Positions 41,397 through 49,891 of a stretch of DNA of 50,567 bases are shown here, piece after piece. The translations under genes and the position numbers were made by a program. The notes beneath the pieces are model-generated. The model had not been told where the DNA came from. It worked only from the letters and a program-made list of their open reading frames with translations, and did no database searches. How positions within the stretch are numbered: the stretch's first letter is position 1; each line of letters opens with the position of its first letter. Origin of the DNA: Halobacteriales archaeon QH_10_67_22 (GTDB lineage: Archaea > Halobacteriota > Halobacteria > Halobacteriales > Haloarculaceae); NCBI GenBank assembly GCA_003021305.1, contig PXQN01000090.1:1-50567 (forward strand). Reading direction: 5' to 3'.

Positions 41397-41880
41397 GGGA
41401 CGATCCTGCCGCGTCTCGGGCTCGGCTGTTCCGACCTCGGGAGTACGTTCGACAGTCCAGCCCCGGACACACCCGAGACCTGCGTCGAGGCAGTCGCGAC
41501 GGCACTCGAAAGTGGCTACCGACTACGTCGACCTCCTGTATATCCACTGGCCGACGGACGCCTACGACCCCGAAGAGACGCTGCCGGCGTTCGACAGGCT
41601 CCGTGACGAGGGCGCCGTCAGACACGTCGCGGTGAGCAACTTCCCCGTCGAGACACTAGAACGGGCCCGGGCCGTCCTCGATGCGCCGATCATCGACCTG
41701 GTGGCGTGGCTGTTCGAGTACGATATCGACGCGGTCGTCACATCCGAGACGCCCGCACACATCCGGGACAACCTGGGCGCGCTCGACCTGGCACTCGACG
41801 AGGAGGACATCGCCCGAATCGAGTCGGTCGACCGGCGCACGCGCCTGTTTGACCGCGAGGGCGCTCCCTGGAACCGGTGA
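41397..41880 (+). pseudogene. Aldo-keto reductase remnant with internal deletions
   Basis: The N-terminal strand LPRLGLGCSDLG and CVEAVATALESGYR are in one frame; the sequence then jumps directly to TDYVDLLYIHWPTDAYD in another frame, missing about 70 residues with the catalytic Asp/Tyr/Lys. A second gap removes the barrel centre between VLDAPIIDLVA and YDIDAVVTS. The end (RDNLGALDLALDEEDIARIE) is conserved. A 122-aa product from ATG 41512 could be made but would be inactive. Confidence 0.75.
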
Positions 41881-42029
41881 CGTGACGAGCGTCCCGGAAC
41901 CGACGAGTGGAAAACGTGAACGTCCATTCGCGACAGTTCTATACAGCGAACGACGGTTTATCGCCCCGAAGAATTCGAGCGGGAGAACGGCCGTGAGAAC
42001 TATGCCCCGGCACGTCGAGGGTAGACGTG

Positions 42030-42257
42030 ATGGACTTGGTGAGTCGGGACGCGTTCGACACCGCGCTGGTCGTCGTCGCGCTGGTGCTGGTCTACTCACA
42101 CTCGGTCAGTACGACCGACCCGACCACCGTCGTCGTCGCCGCCATCGCCGCGCTCTTCTCGCTCGACCCGCTGGTCTATCTCATGATCCTCGGACTCGCC
42201 GGGATCCTCTTTATGACCTACGGCGTCCTGTACCTCCCGAGCCAGACCGGCGAATAG
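42030..42257 (+). CDS. Small membrane protein, 75 aa
   Basis: Two or three hydrophobic segments (FDTALVVVALVLVYSHSV, VVVAAIAALFSLDPLVYLMI, LGLAGILFMTYGVLYL). ATG 42030 preferred; GTG 42027 is adjacent. Composition and hydropathy are consistent with a real membrane protein, family unknown. Confidence 0.5.
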   Translation: MDLVSRDAFDTALVVVALVLVYSHSVSTTDPTTVVVAAIAALFSLDPLVYLMILGLAGILFMTYGVLYLPSQTGE

Positions 42258-42609
42258 TCGACTAAACCGTCGTTTCGTGGCCCTCAGCCTTGACGATAGG
42301 TGGAGTTGCGAATACCATCACTCCTATGCACGGATCGACGGCTGAACGGGGAGCGACTGGCGGAGCGAGAGCCAAGGACCACCCCGATAACTGCTCGATC
42401 CCGCTGGGTCAGTTGACCGAACTCCAGTCCCAACTCCTAAGCCCGTGCATATATCCTGTCGTTCGCAACTTCACGTTCCGGTGACGCCACGGTACCGGCC
42501 GGTGGCGACGCTCGACCGGCACAGAGCTCGGCCGGCCAGCGCGCTCGCTGTGGCGAGACCGGCGGAGGTCGTCCCCGCTGGGGGTGACGGGACACACCGG
42601 TGTGCTTTA
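42258..42609. other. 350-bp region without convincing gene
   Basis: Only a 64-codon frame (42290-42484) with no family features and the antisense read-through tail of the truncated membrane gene lie here. A palindromic-looking gcatatatcc is present near 42448. I see no RNA gene. Confidence 0.35.
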
Positions 42610-42865
42610 TACTATCGGACACAAGTACGATGACCACCGCCACGCCCACGCTGGGGGAGACGAACCCGATCGCTTCCAGCCCCCACCGCCCCAGGAGGAT
42701 CGACACCAGTGCGGGGACGGCGCCGGCGTAGGCCGCCCGCTGGCTGGGCACGTCCCCGATGAAAAACGTCGCCGCGAGGTGGAGGGTGACGGCGTAGAAC
42801 AGCCAGGCGACGAGAAACGTGACGACGAACGCCAGTATCCCACCACCCGTCGGGTCCGCCTGCAT
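42437..42865 (-). pseudogene. Membrane protein (DUF7473-like) truncated by an element end
   Basis: From ATG 42863-42865 the start MQADPTGGGILAFVVTFLVA and spans AVTLHLAATFFIGDVPSQRA, LVSILLGRWGLEAIG are those of a haloarchaeal DUF7473-type protein (name from memory). At about 42628 the frame enters a family C element end (VLVSDSI) and continues into unrelated basic sequence (SRHPQRGRPPPVSPQRA) until 42437. The normal C-terminal spans are missing. Confidence 0.6.
42610..42628. repeat. Family C element terminus (solo end)
   Basis: TACTATCGGACACAAGTAC differs at one base from the left end of the element C copies at 29304. It lies at the point where the DUF7473-like gene loses similarity, so it marks the breakpoint. 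Confidence 0.65.
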
Positions 42866-42877
42866 CGGGACGACCAT

Positions 42878-43170
42878 ACCCGGCGTTGGGCGTCCCGCGG
42901 TTTGGCTCCTGCTATTCGTCGTCGCGGGCGGAGGGCGGGCGTGGTCACGCTCACGCGCTCGCCCGAGCGCTGAACCTGACGACCGGCCGACCACCGCCGG
43001 GACCGGCGAGTGGACGAACGTTCGCCGGTTTCCAGTCGCGGTCGTACCTGATATAAAACGGCGACTCGCGACCGCAAGAGAGGTCATCGATGATCGGACG
43101 GGCACTAATACTCCATTGATGAATAATAGGATCGGACTTATACGGGCGGGAATGCCAGGTCGGGACAGGT
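42878..43170. other. Intergenic region of about 290 bp, no gene seen
   Basis: Holds a TATA-like gatataaaacg near 43049-43059 and the promoter of the small zinc protein (ttatacgg, about 43137-43144, 27 nt before its ATG). No conserved frame found. Confidence 0.4.
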
Positions 43171-43308
43171 ATGAGACCATCGGTGGACGTTCCGGAATCG
43201 ACCCAGTACGAGTGTCCGGCGTGTGGTCGTCGTGTCGAGTCGCCCGACGACCGCCGCTGTGAGTGTGGGGAGACGTTGCGCAATCTGACGAACTCCCGGG
43301 ACCTGTAG
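43171..43308 (+). CDS. Rubrerythrin-like small zinc-ribbon protein, 45 aa
   Basis: Two knuckles, ECPACGRRVE and RCECGETL, make a rubredoxin-like zinc ribbon; the end LRNLTNSRDL is typical of haloarchaeal rubrerythrin-like small proteins. The TATA box 27 nt upstream fits a leaderless gene. It would bind zinc or iron; role unknown. Confidence 0.75.
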   Translation: MRPSVDVPESTQYECPACGRRVESPDDRRCECGETLRNLTNSRDL

Positions 43309-43355
43309 GTCGCGGGTTTGATAGGTACCGGGAAACGGGGCGGTACGAAACCGCT

Positions 43356-43916
43356 CTACTCCAGCAGGCCGAGGTCTTCGAGTCGCGAGACGATCTTGTC
43401 GACGGCCTCTTCGGCGTCCTCGGGTTGTTTGCCGCCGGTGATGACGAGCTTGCCGGACCCGAACAGCAGCGCCACCACGTCGGGTTCGTCGAGCCGGTAG
43501 ACCAGTCCGGGGAACTGCTCGGGTTCGTACTCGATGTTCTCGAGCCCGAGCCCGATCGCGATGGCGTTGAGATTCAGGTTCCGGCCCAGGTCCGCCGAGG
43601 TGACGATGTTCTGGACGACGATCTCCGGGTCTTCGTCGACCTGGATGTTCAGGTCACGCAGTTTGTCGAAGACGATCCGCAGACTCTCGTGGACGTCGTC
43701 CGTGCTCTTGGCCCCGGTACAGACGATCTTGCCCGACCGGAAGATGAGTGCCGCCGACTTCGGTTCCTGGGTGCGGTAGACCAGCCCCGGGAACTGCTCC
43801 GGGTCGTAGTCCGCCCCCTCCAAATCCATCGCCACGCTCTGGAGGTCGAGCTCCTGCCCGATTCCAGTCGAGGCGACGACGTTTTCGATGTTGATAGTCT
43901 CCTTGGGGTCGACCAT
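43356..43916 (-). CDS. tbp: TATA-box binding protein
   Basis: 186 residues, two direct repeats of the saddle (DYDPEQFPGLVYR with IFRSGKIVCTGAKS, and EYEPEQFPGLVYR with LFGSGKLVITGGKQ). The first repeat begins INIENVVASTG, the second IVVQNIVTSADLG. It recruits TFB and RNA polymerase to the TATA box. Haloarchaea often have several tbp genes; this is a full-length one with an acidic surface and ends normally (KIVSRLEDLGLLE). Confidence 0.93.
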   Translation of the reverse strand: MVDPKETINIENVVASTGIGQELDLQSVAMDLEGADYDPEQFPGLVYRTQEPKSAALIFRSGKIVCTGAKSTDDVHESLRIVFDKLRDLNIQVDEDPEIVVQNIVTSADLGRNLNLNAIAIGLGLENIEYEPEQFPGLVYRLDEPDVVALLFGSGKLVITGGKQPEDAEEAVDKIVSRLEDLGLLE

Positions 43917-43942
43917 GTCTCAACTTAAACGTCGTATTTAAG

Positions 43943-43952
43943 GCTTATAAAC
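43943..43952 (-). promoter_or_regulatory. TATA box of tbp
   Basis: GTTTATAAGC on the minus strand, about 27 nt before ATG 43916, implying a nearly leaderless mRNA; a second TATA-like TTAAATAC follows it. TBP may thus regulate its own promoter. Confidence 0.5.
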
Positions 43953-44054
43953 TTTCATGGGTCGGGACGGTGGGTCGTTCGGTCGAAGCACTCGGAGTTC
44001 TGCCAGGAGCTGGAGTCTCGGCGCGAGCAGGTGTTTATATGGGGTCGGAAACTC

Positions 44055-44134
44055 TAGTGATTATTGTCGGTCTGTTCCGGATCGACCGCACGCAATCGTG
44101 CGGTCGTACCGGTAAATCGCTACAATAATCACTA
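44055..44134. mobile_element. 80-bp inverted-repeat element A, copy 2
   Basis: Identical over all 80 bp to 10952-11031 and in the same orientation. Here the flanks are ctc and tcc, so no TGA repeat is seen and no stop codon is at its edge. It lies about 100 bp before the decayed TrmG10 gene. Confidence 0.85.
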
Positions 44135-44238
44135 TCCTCGTCGCGAAGGTCGGGCGGCGTCGGCCGCGGTCCCCGAGCGGTGGGGTCGTCGAGCCGGGGT
44201 CCGGAGGCTTCTTGCCCGCCGGCGGGCGACTGGTTGGC

Positions 44239-44967
44239 GTGTACGTGCTCGAGTTCGCCGGCCAGGACGACGCCTTCGCCGCCCGCGAGGCCGCAAGCGC
44301 CACGACTGGCGTGACCCGTCTGCTCGGGGCGGCCTCGGTCGACCGGTCGGGGTCGGTCGCGGTCCGGGCAGTCGACGTCCGCGCGACGGCGGGCGTGGAC
44401 ACCCAACGCGCCGAGCGCGTCCTCGGGGGGGAACTGGTCGACCGCGGGTTCACCGTCGACCTGGACGACCCCGACCACGAACTGCGGGCGCTGTTCGCCG
44501 GGCCCGTCGGGGACAGTAAAAGAGAGGGTGGCGATGGTCCCGACGCCGGGGGCGTCTGTGCGCTCGGGTGGCTGGCGGTCGAGAGCCGCCGGGACTTCGG
44601 TGACCGCGAACCGGCCGACCGCCCCTTCTTCCAGCCCGGCAGCATGGACCCGTTGCTCGCGCGGGCGCTGGTCAACATCGCGGGCGCCCGGCCGGGACAC
44701 AGAGTACTAGATCCGATGTGTGGCACCGGCGGCACCCTCGTAGAGGCGGGACTCGTCGGCGCGCGCGTCGTCGGCGCCGACGCCCAGGCGAAGATGGTCG
44801 ACGGGGCGCGCGAGAACCTCGCCGACGCGCTCGGTGAGGCCGCGTTCGACCTCTGTCGCGACCGCCCGTGGGCCGACGCGGCACGCGCCGCCGGGTGGAC
44901 CGTCGACGGACAGTTCCGCCGGCGCGTCCACCGGTCGCTGGACCGGCACGTCCTGGTGCTGGAGTAG
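44239..44967 (+). pseudogene. TrmG10-type tRNA methyltransferase lacking its catalytic core
   Basis: GTG 44239 is the probable original start (VYVLEFAGQDDAFAAREAAS). The N-terminal THUMP region is cut short (ATTGVTRLLG joined to DRSGSVAVRAVDVR). The SAM-binding part is present (FFQPGSMDPLLARALVN, VLDPMCGTGGTLVEAGL, VVGADAQAKMVDGAREN), but AFDL joins directly to CRDRPWADAARAAGW, losing the DPPY/DAPYGR-type motif IV required for guanine-10 methylation. Deletions keep the frame, so a 242-residue protein could still be made. It is probably inactive. Confidence 0.75.
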
Positions 44968-45155
44968 GTCCGGGCCGGACGGCGCGAGACGATCCGGAGT
45001 CGGCCACCTCGAAGACCGGGACGTGTTGCGAGAGACGACCGGCAAAGAACGGTATCAGGAGTACAAGGCCGTCGACATCTTCGCCGTTCTGGACCGGCCG
45101 GTAGAGTGGCCGCGGAGTGTGCAAGGTTTTACCCTCCGACACACAGGGGTGAGGT

Positions 45156-46036
45156 ATGGAACAGTATCTCGACCTGGTCCGGGAAGCCCTCGCGGGGGGC
45201 ACGTACAAGCCCAACCGGACCGGCGTTGACACGCTGGCGTCCTTCGGCGCACACTACGAGGTCGACCTGGCCGAGGGGTTCCCGCTGTTGACGACCAAAA
45301 AGATGGACGGTTTCCGGTGGAACTCGCTGATCCACGAACTGCTGTGGTACTTCTCGGGCGAGGAACACATCCGGACGCTGCGCGAGGAGACCGGCATCTG
45401 GGACGAGTGGGCCGACGAGGAGGGCCGCCTCGACACCGCCTACGGGCGATTCTGGCGGCGCTACCCGGTCCCCGAGGACGGACTCCCGGGCGAGTCCTGG
45501 CCCGAGGACGGCCACCGGTGGAGAAACGACGAGGGCACCTTCGACCAGATACAGTACGTCTTAGACCAGCTGCGCGAGAACCCACAGTCCCGGCGTATCG
45601 TCGTCAACGCCTGGCACCCCGCCAACGCCGCCGTGAGCACGCTCCCGCCCTGTCACTACACGTTCGTCTTTCATGTCCAGGGCGACCGCCTCAACACCCA
45701 CCTCACCCAGCGGTCGGGCGACGTGGCCCTGGGGATCCCGTTCAACATCGCCGCGTACGCGCTGTTGACCCACGTCGTGGCGGGTCGGACCGGCTTCGAA
45801 GTCGGCCGTTTCTCACACACCGTCGTCGACGCCCACGTCTACTGCGGGGAGGACGACCGCGGCGAGTTCTACCGCGACAACCGCGCCGAACTCGCCGACC
45901 GGATGGCGGCCGTCGACGACCGCTCCGGGTACGCCGACGTGCGCGAATGGCTCGTATCGACGACCTCGCGTTCGAGGACATCCAGTTGCGCGACTACGAG
46001 TCCGCACCCGGTCTCGAGTTTGCGGTCGCGGAGTGA
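45156..46036 (+). pseudogene. thyA: Thymidylate synthase with internal deletion and frameshift
   Basis: Residues 1-267 are canonical ThyA: NRTGVDTLASFGAHYEVDL, HELLWYFSGEEHI, the Arg pair SRRIVVNAWHP, catalytic Cys in LPPCHYTF, QRSGDVALGIPFNIA and VVDAHVYCGE. After YADVREWL the expected segment around the REP-type motif is missing, and the terminal part (ARIDDLAFEDIQLRDYESAP then GLEFAVAE) continues in another frame to TGA 46034-46036. About 35 residues are lost. The first frame alone runs on with foreign sequence to 46574. The C-terminal tail closes the active site, so activity is doubtful. Confidence 0.8.
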
Positions 46037-46038
46037 GA

Positions 46039-46551
46039 ATGCCCACACTCGACGACGTGGACGTGGTCCTGATCGCGGCGGTCGCGGAGAACGGTGTCAT
46101 CGGTACCGACGGCGGGATGCCCTGGCACTACCCCGCCGACCTCGCCCGCTTCAAGGAAACAACGACGGGCCACCCCGTCGTGCTGGGCCGGCGCACCTAC
46201 GAATCTATCGCCGCGCGCCTGGACGGGCCCTTGCCGGACCGGACGAACGTCGTCCTGACGCGGTCGGGCGTCGACGCGCCCGACGAGGTCGTCGTCGCCG
46301 GGAGCGTCGACGAGGCGCTCGCGGCCGCAGTCGACGACGCCGCCGAACGCGGCGTCGACACAGCCTACGTCGCCGGCGGCGCCAGCGTCTACGAGCAGTT
46401 CCTGGGGCGTGCCGACCGGTTGCTGATCACGGAGGTGCCCGAGTCGCCCGACGGGGACACCTACTTCCCCGAGTTCGACCGCGGCGTGTGGTCGGTGGTC
46501 GAACGCGAGGAGCGGGGGGACCTGTCGTTCGTGACCTACGAGCGCTCCTGA
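46039..46551 (+). CDS. folA: Dihydrofolate reductase
   Basis: 170 residues from ATG 46039 (GTG 46033 overlapping the thyA stop is an alternative). DHFR motifs: IAAVAENGVIGTDGGMPWHY, DLARFKETT, VVLGRRTYESI and the NADPH site YVAGGASVYEQFL. It makes tetrahydrofolate after thymidylate synthesis, so thyA and folA form a natural pair; only folA is intact here. Its TGA (46549-46551) is the left border of element C2. Confidence 0.88.
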   Translation: MPTLDDVDVVLIAAVAENGVIGTDGGMPWHYPADLARFKETTTGHPVVLGRRTYESIAARLDGPLPDRTNVVLTRSGVDAPDEVVVAGSVDEALAAAVDDAAERGVDTAYVAGGASVYEQFLGRADRLLITEVPESPDGDTYFPEFDRGVWSVVEREERGDLSFVTYERS

Positions 46552-46660
46552 TACTGTCGGACACAAGTGCGTGAACACGCTCGTCGGTGGTTCACCATCG
46601 AGACGTCTCGGAGACCGCCAAACGAGGTATCGAGTGTCGACTCGCCTGTGTTCGACAGTA
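46552..46660. mobile_element. 109-bp inverted-repeat element C, complete copy
   Basis: Ends TACTGTCGGACACAAG and CCTGTGTTCGACAGTA are imperfect inverted repeats (about 13 of 16 paired). Flanked by TGA on both sides (46549-46551, the folA stop, and 46661-46663). Noncoding. It shares its first 100 bp with 29304-29403. Confidence 0.85.
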
Positions 46661-46730
46661 TGAAAAGAGCGCGGGCTGGCGAACGCTGGACGAAAGCGGG
46701 ACCGACCGTTCCCGGGCCGGGGACGTCGCG

Positions 46731-47282
46731 CTAGACGTCCCCGAGGCCGAGCAACTCGCGGGCGCGGTCGGTGTCGCCGTCCATCCGGTCGAGCAGCGAC
46801 AGGACGCGCTCGCGGATGTCGTCGGCGGCGGTGACGTGGACGATCCCCTCGTCGGGCTGGCCGTAGAGGACGCTCGCCCCGTCGGGGGCGACCGCGATGG
46901 CGGGCAGGGCCGCCAGGTCCTCCTCGCCGTCGACGCGGACCAGCGTCGTCCCCGTCTCGTCGAACGCCCCGCGGAGCCCGGTCAACAGGTCCGCAGTCAG
47001 CGTCGCCGGCGGGTTGACGACGGTACGCACGTTCGTGAAGGAGGCGTCGTTGACGGTCGTGCTGATCTCGTCGTCGACGCTGGCGCGTTTGGTGCGCTCG
47101 TCGACCAGCGCCACGTCGGGCACCGTTCCGGCTTCGAGGACGTGGTAGGTGACGATGTCGCCGACGGTGACCAGCGGCGACCCGGCGACGGCGAGGACGG
47201 CCGCCGTGTCGGTGCTGATGGGGCCGAAGGGGTCTTTGAGCGCCTCTCGGAGCTCGGGCTGGAGTTCGAGGACCGTCGTCAC
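46731..47282 (-). CDS. GTP-dependent dephospho-CoA kinase (DUF359)
   Basis: 183 residues. LVTVGDIVTYHVLE, VPDVALVDERTKR and VRTVVNPPATLTADL match DUF359, shown in Thermococcus to be the archaeal GTP-dependent dephospho-CoA kinase, the last step of coenzyme A synthesis. Last gene of the eif2g-PIN-rpoE'-spt4 operon; it starts one base after spt4 ends, as in many archaea. Confidence 0.8.
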   Translation of the reverse strand: MTTVLELQPELREALKDPFGPISTDTAAVLAVAGSPLVTVGDIVTYHVLEAGTVPDVALVDERTKRASVDDEISTTVNDASFTNVRTVVNPPATLTADLLTGLRGAFDETGTTLVRVDGEEDLAALPAIAVAPDGASVLYGQPDEGIVHVTAADDIRERVLSLLDRMDGDTDRARELLGLGDV

Positions 47283-47283
47283 G

Positions 47284-47481
47284 TTAGCGGACCTTCAGGG
47301 CGTACTTGCCGGGCTCGGTGACGCCCATCTCCTCGGCGATCTCCGAGCGGTCGGGGTGGGTGATGACGACGTAGCCCGCCCAGTCCTCGGTCAGCGACGA
47401 CGACCCACAGGAGACGCAGGTCTCGGCGTCCTCGGAGTTCTGGACGCGGTGACACTCCCGGCAGACGAGTCTGTCGGCCAT
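47284..47481 (-). CDS. spt4: Transcription elongation factor Spt4
   Basis: 65 residues with a four-Cys zinc ribbon (CRECHRVQ and CVSCGSSSL) and the Spt5-contact region DWAGYVVITHPDRSEIAEEM. Spt4 partners Spt5 (NusG) on RNA polymerase to aid elongation. Its start overlaps the rpoE' stop by one base. Confidence 0.9.
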   Translation of the reverse strand: MADRLVCRECHRVQNSEDAETCVSCGSSSLTEDWAGYVVITHPDRSEIAEEMGVTEPGKYALKVR

Positions 47482-48059
47482 TACTCCTCACCCGCTTGCG
47501 GGGCTGTCTCGCGTTTCCGGCGTTCCGCTTCGAGCCAGGCGTGCTTGCCCAGGCCGACCTGTTTGGCCGTCAGGCCGATCTTCGAGTCCCGCGGGTTGCG
47601 CTCGTCGATGCTCTTGGTGACGATGCGGGCCCGCACGGCGTCGCCGACGCCCAGCGTCCGGTTGGAGTCCCGCGAGGAGAGCATCTGGCCCTCCTCGTCG
47701 TAGGCGAGATACTCGTCGGAGATCTGCGAGACGTGGAGCAGGCCGTCGACGGGACCGATGCCGACGAACGCGCCGAAGCTGACCACCTCGACGATCTCGC
47801 CGTCGACGACCTCCTGCATCTGGGGGTCGAACGTGAGTGCGTCGAACTCGGCGGTGAAATACACCCCTTCCTCGCCGGGGACGACCGCCCCCTCGCCGAT
47901 GTCGTGGACCTCGATCACCGAGACGACCGAGCCGACGTCCTCGTCCATGCGCCCTTCGAGGTTGTCCTGCAGGAGCCGCTTGACCAGCCCCGGTGTGACC
48001 TCCGCCAGGTACTCCGGCGGCACCTCGACCGTGTCGCGAAGTCTAACCCGTTTGTACAT
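47481..48059 (-). CDS. rpoE1: RNA polymerase subunit Rpo7 (RpoE')
   Basis: 192 residues. N-terminal tip domain (MYKRVRLRDTVEVPPEYLAE; LLQDNLEGRMDEDVG) and a C-terminal S1/OB domain (DGEIVEVVSFGAFVGIGPVD, GLLHVSQISDEYL). Rpo7 forms the stalk with Rpo4 and helps initiation and RNA binding. The C-terminal tail is charged (EAERRKRETAPQAGEE). It follows the PIN gene by one base. Confidence 0.93.
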   Translation of the reverse strand: MYKRVRLRDTVEVPPEYLAEVTPGLVKRLLQDNLEGRMDEDVGSVVSVIEVHDIGEGAVVPGEEGVYFTAEFDALTFDPQMQEVVDGEIVEVVSFGAFVGIGPVDGLLHVSQISDEYLAYDEEGQMLSSRDSNRTLGVGDAVRARIVTKSIDERNPRDSKIGLTAKQVGLGKHAWLEAERRKRETAPQAGEE

Positions 48060-48060
48060 G

Positions 48061-48453
48061 TTATGGTTGAGTGACTGCGAGTTCGTTCCGCGCCCTTAAA
48101 CTAATTACTGGAACGCCCGCGTCGAGCAGACGCTCTCTGAGGGTCCGGTCGTTCGTGACCGCGTGTGTGACCGTCTCGCGGGTCGCACACTCGAAGACTG
48201 CCGCGTCGCCGCTGTCTGCCTCGTGGTCGAGCGCCCGACACCGCTCGCGTGCCAGGTCCAGGCCGACGCCCGCGGCCGTCGCCGCCTCGCCCGCGCCCTC
48301 GGCCAGGCGTTCGAGCTCCGCGAGGACCGCCCGGGGGACGCCGAACTCGTCGCCCTCGACTCCCTCCTCGCCCAGCAGGCGGTCGAGCTGTTCGAACACG
48401 CGGACGTTACATTCGACGGGCATCATGAGTGCGTTGGCGTCCATGCAGATCAT
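48061..48453 (-). CDS. PIN-domain protein (Fcf1/Nob1-like, not a toxin)
   Basis: 130 residues: [12 protein letters not shown] at the N-terminus, [23 protein letters not shown] and [20 protein letters not shown] carry the acidic PIN site. Position between eif2g and rpoE' is conserved in archaea, so a ribosome- or RNA-processing role is more likely than a toxin. Four bases overlap the eif2g end. Confidence 0.78.
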   Translation of the reverse strand: MICMDANALMMPVECNVRVFEQLDRLLGEEGVEGDEFGVPRAVLAELERLAEGAGEAATAAGVGLDLARERCRALDHEADSGDAAVFECATRETVTHAVTNDRTLRERLLDAGVPVISLRARNELAVTQP

Positions 48454-49682
48454 TCACGCAGAGTGCCGATACCGATGAGCCGCCAGCGGCCGCCGACCCG
48501 GCGGTTGATCGCGATAGTCGCGCCCTCGCGGGCCGCGACCGGCCGCTGGAGCGCCACTTCGCACTCGCCGCCGCGGGCACTCGTGACCGACCCGGCGGTC
48601 GTCGCGGTGCCGACGGTCATCATCAGGGGTTCGCCCGTCGATATCTCCTCGACTTCGCCGGCGTCCTGGCCGACGATCCGGTCCAAAAGATCCACGTCCA
48701 TCGTGAACTGCTCGTGTGTCGGCGGCAGCGTGCCGGGCGGGCCGGCGACCTGGCCGGCCAGCGCGTCGCCTTTGGTGACCGCGGGGTCGAGTCCGGTCCC
48801 GACGCCCAGCAGGCCGCCGGGCGTCACCGTCTCGACGCTCTCGCCGCCGGCCTGGAGCGACCGCACCGAGGTCTCGACGGGTTCCCACTCGGTCTGGCCG
48901 CCCTCCTCGACCTCGCGGCCGGGGCGCAACTCGAGTTCGTCGTCGACGTCGAGTTCACCCTGGACGAGTGAGCCACCGAGCACGCCGCCGACGAGCGACT
49001 CCCAGGTCGTGCCCGGCTTGTTGATGTCGAAACTCCGGGCGACGAGCATCTCGGCGTCGGCGTCGGGGTCCCGCTCTGGCGTGGGGATCTCCCGCTCGAT
49101 GGCGTCGATGAGCACGTCGATGTTGGCGCCCTGCTGGGCGCTGACCGGGACGACCGGCGCACCCTCGGCGACGGTGCCCTCGATGAACTCCTGGATCTCG
49201 CGGTAGTTCTCGCGGGCTCGCTCGGCGTCGACGAGGTCGATCTTGTTCTGGGCGACGACGATGTTGTCGATGCCGATGATGTCCAGGGCCATCAGGTGTT
49301 CCTCGGTCTGGGTCTGGGGGACTGACTCGCTGGCGCTGACGACCAGGACGGCACCGTCCATGATCGAGGCGCCGGCCAGCATCGTCGCCATCAGCGTCTC
49401 GTGGCCCGGGGCGTCGACGAACGACACGGTCCGCAGTGGCTCGGTCGCGACGTCGTGGTCGGGACACGTCTCCGCGACGGTGAACGCGTCGGGTTCCTCG
49501 CCCTCCGGGCACTGCCGGAACGTGGCGTCGGCGTAGCCCAGTCGGATGGAGATCCCGCGTTTCATCTCCTCGGAGTGTTGGTCCGTCCACTCGCCCGACA
49601 GCGCCTGGACTAGCGTCGTCTTGCCGTGGTCGACGTGGCCGACGAGGCCGATGTTCACCTCCGGTTGCGTTGTGTTCGTCAT
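48450..49682 (-). CDS. eif2g: Translation initiation factor 2 subunit gamma
   Basis: 410 residues, SelB/EF-Tu-like GTPase: G1 [10 protein letters not shown]3 [10 protein letters not shown]4 AQNKIDLVD; then domain II and III ([40 protein letters not shown]). It binds initiator tRNA on the ribosome with the alpha and beta subunits. The gene is complete and heads the operon. A TATA-like aagtttatca on the minus strand (49721-49730) sits about 43 nt upstream. Confidence 0.93.
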   Translation of the reverse strand: MTNTTQPEVNIGLVGHVDHGKTTLVQALSGEWTDQHSEEMKRGISIRLGYADATFRQCPEGEEPDAFTVAETCPDHDVATEPLRTVSFVDAPGHETLMATMLAGASIMDGAVLVVSASESVPQTQTEEHLMALDIIGIDNIVVAQNKIDLVDAERARENYREIQEFIEGTVAEGAPVVPVSAQQGANIDVLIDAIEREIPTPERDPDADAEMLVARSFDINKPGTTWESLVGGVLGGSLVQGELDVDDELELRPGREVEEGGQTEWEPVETSVRSLQAGGESVETVTPGGLLGVGTGLDPAVTKGDALAGQVAGPPGTLPPTHEQFTMDVDLLDRIVGQDAGEVEEISTGEPLMMTVGTATTAGSVTSARGGECEVALQRPVAAREGATIAINRRVGGRWRLIGIGTLRE

Positions 49683-49813
49683 CTCGGGAGTAATCTTGGA
49701 GACCCTTCGCCCTGTGCGAGTGATAAACTTGCTGTTTGGGATTCACCACGAGAACGCGTCCCAGGCCGGGTCTGTGGGGCATTCCCGTGCCGGCGCGACA
49801 CGCGGCGGCGTCA

Positions 49814-49891
49814 CAGTGCCCTGTCGCGATGTCCCGGGACGACCGCACGACTCCGTGCGCTCGGTCCGGAAGGGACCGACAGCGACCAGTA
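49814..49891. mobile_element. 78-bp diverged member of element family A
   Basis: On the minus strand the core GTCGGTCCCTTCCGGACCGA and the stem CGCACG-gagt-CGTGCG align with element A (10952-11031), although the ends have changed. It has TCA at both edges (49811-49813 and 49892-49894); the right one is the response-regulator stop codon. The central hairpin is conserved while the loop differs. Confidence 0.65.

Noticed and set aside
44968-45155. Frame with RETTGKERYQEYKAVDIFAV between TrmG10 and thyA
   Set aside because: It looks protein-like but has no start or family, and the region is also the thyA promoter; left as unexplained.
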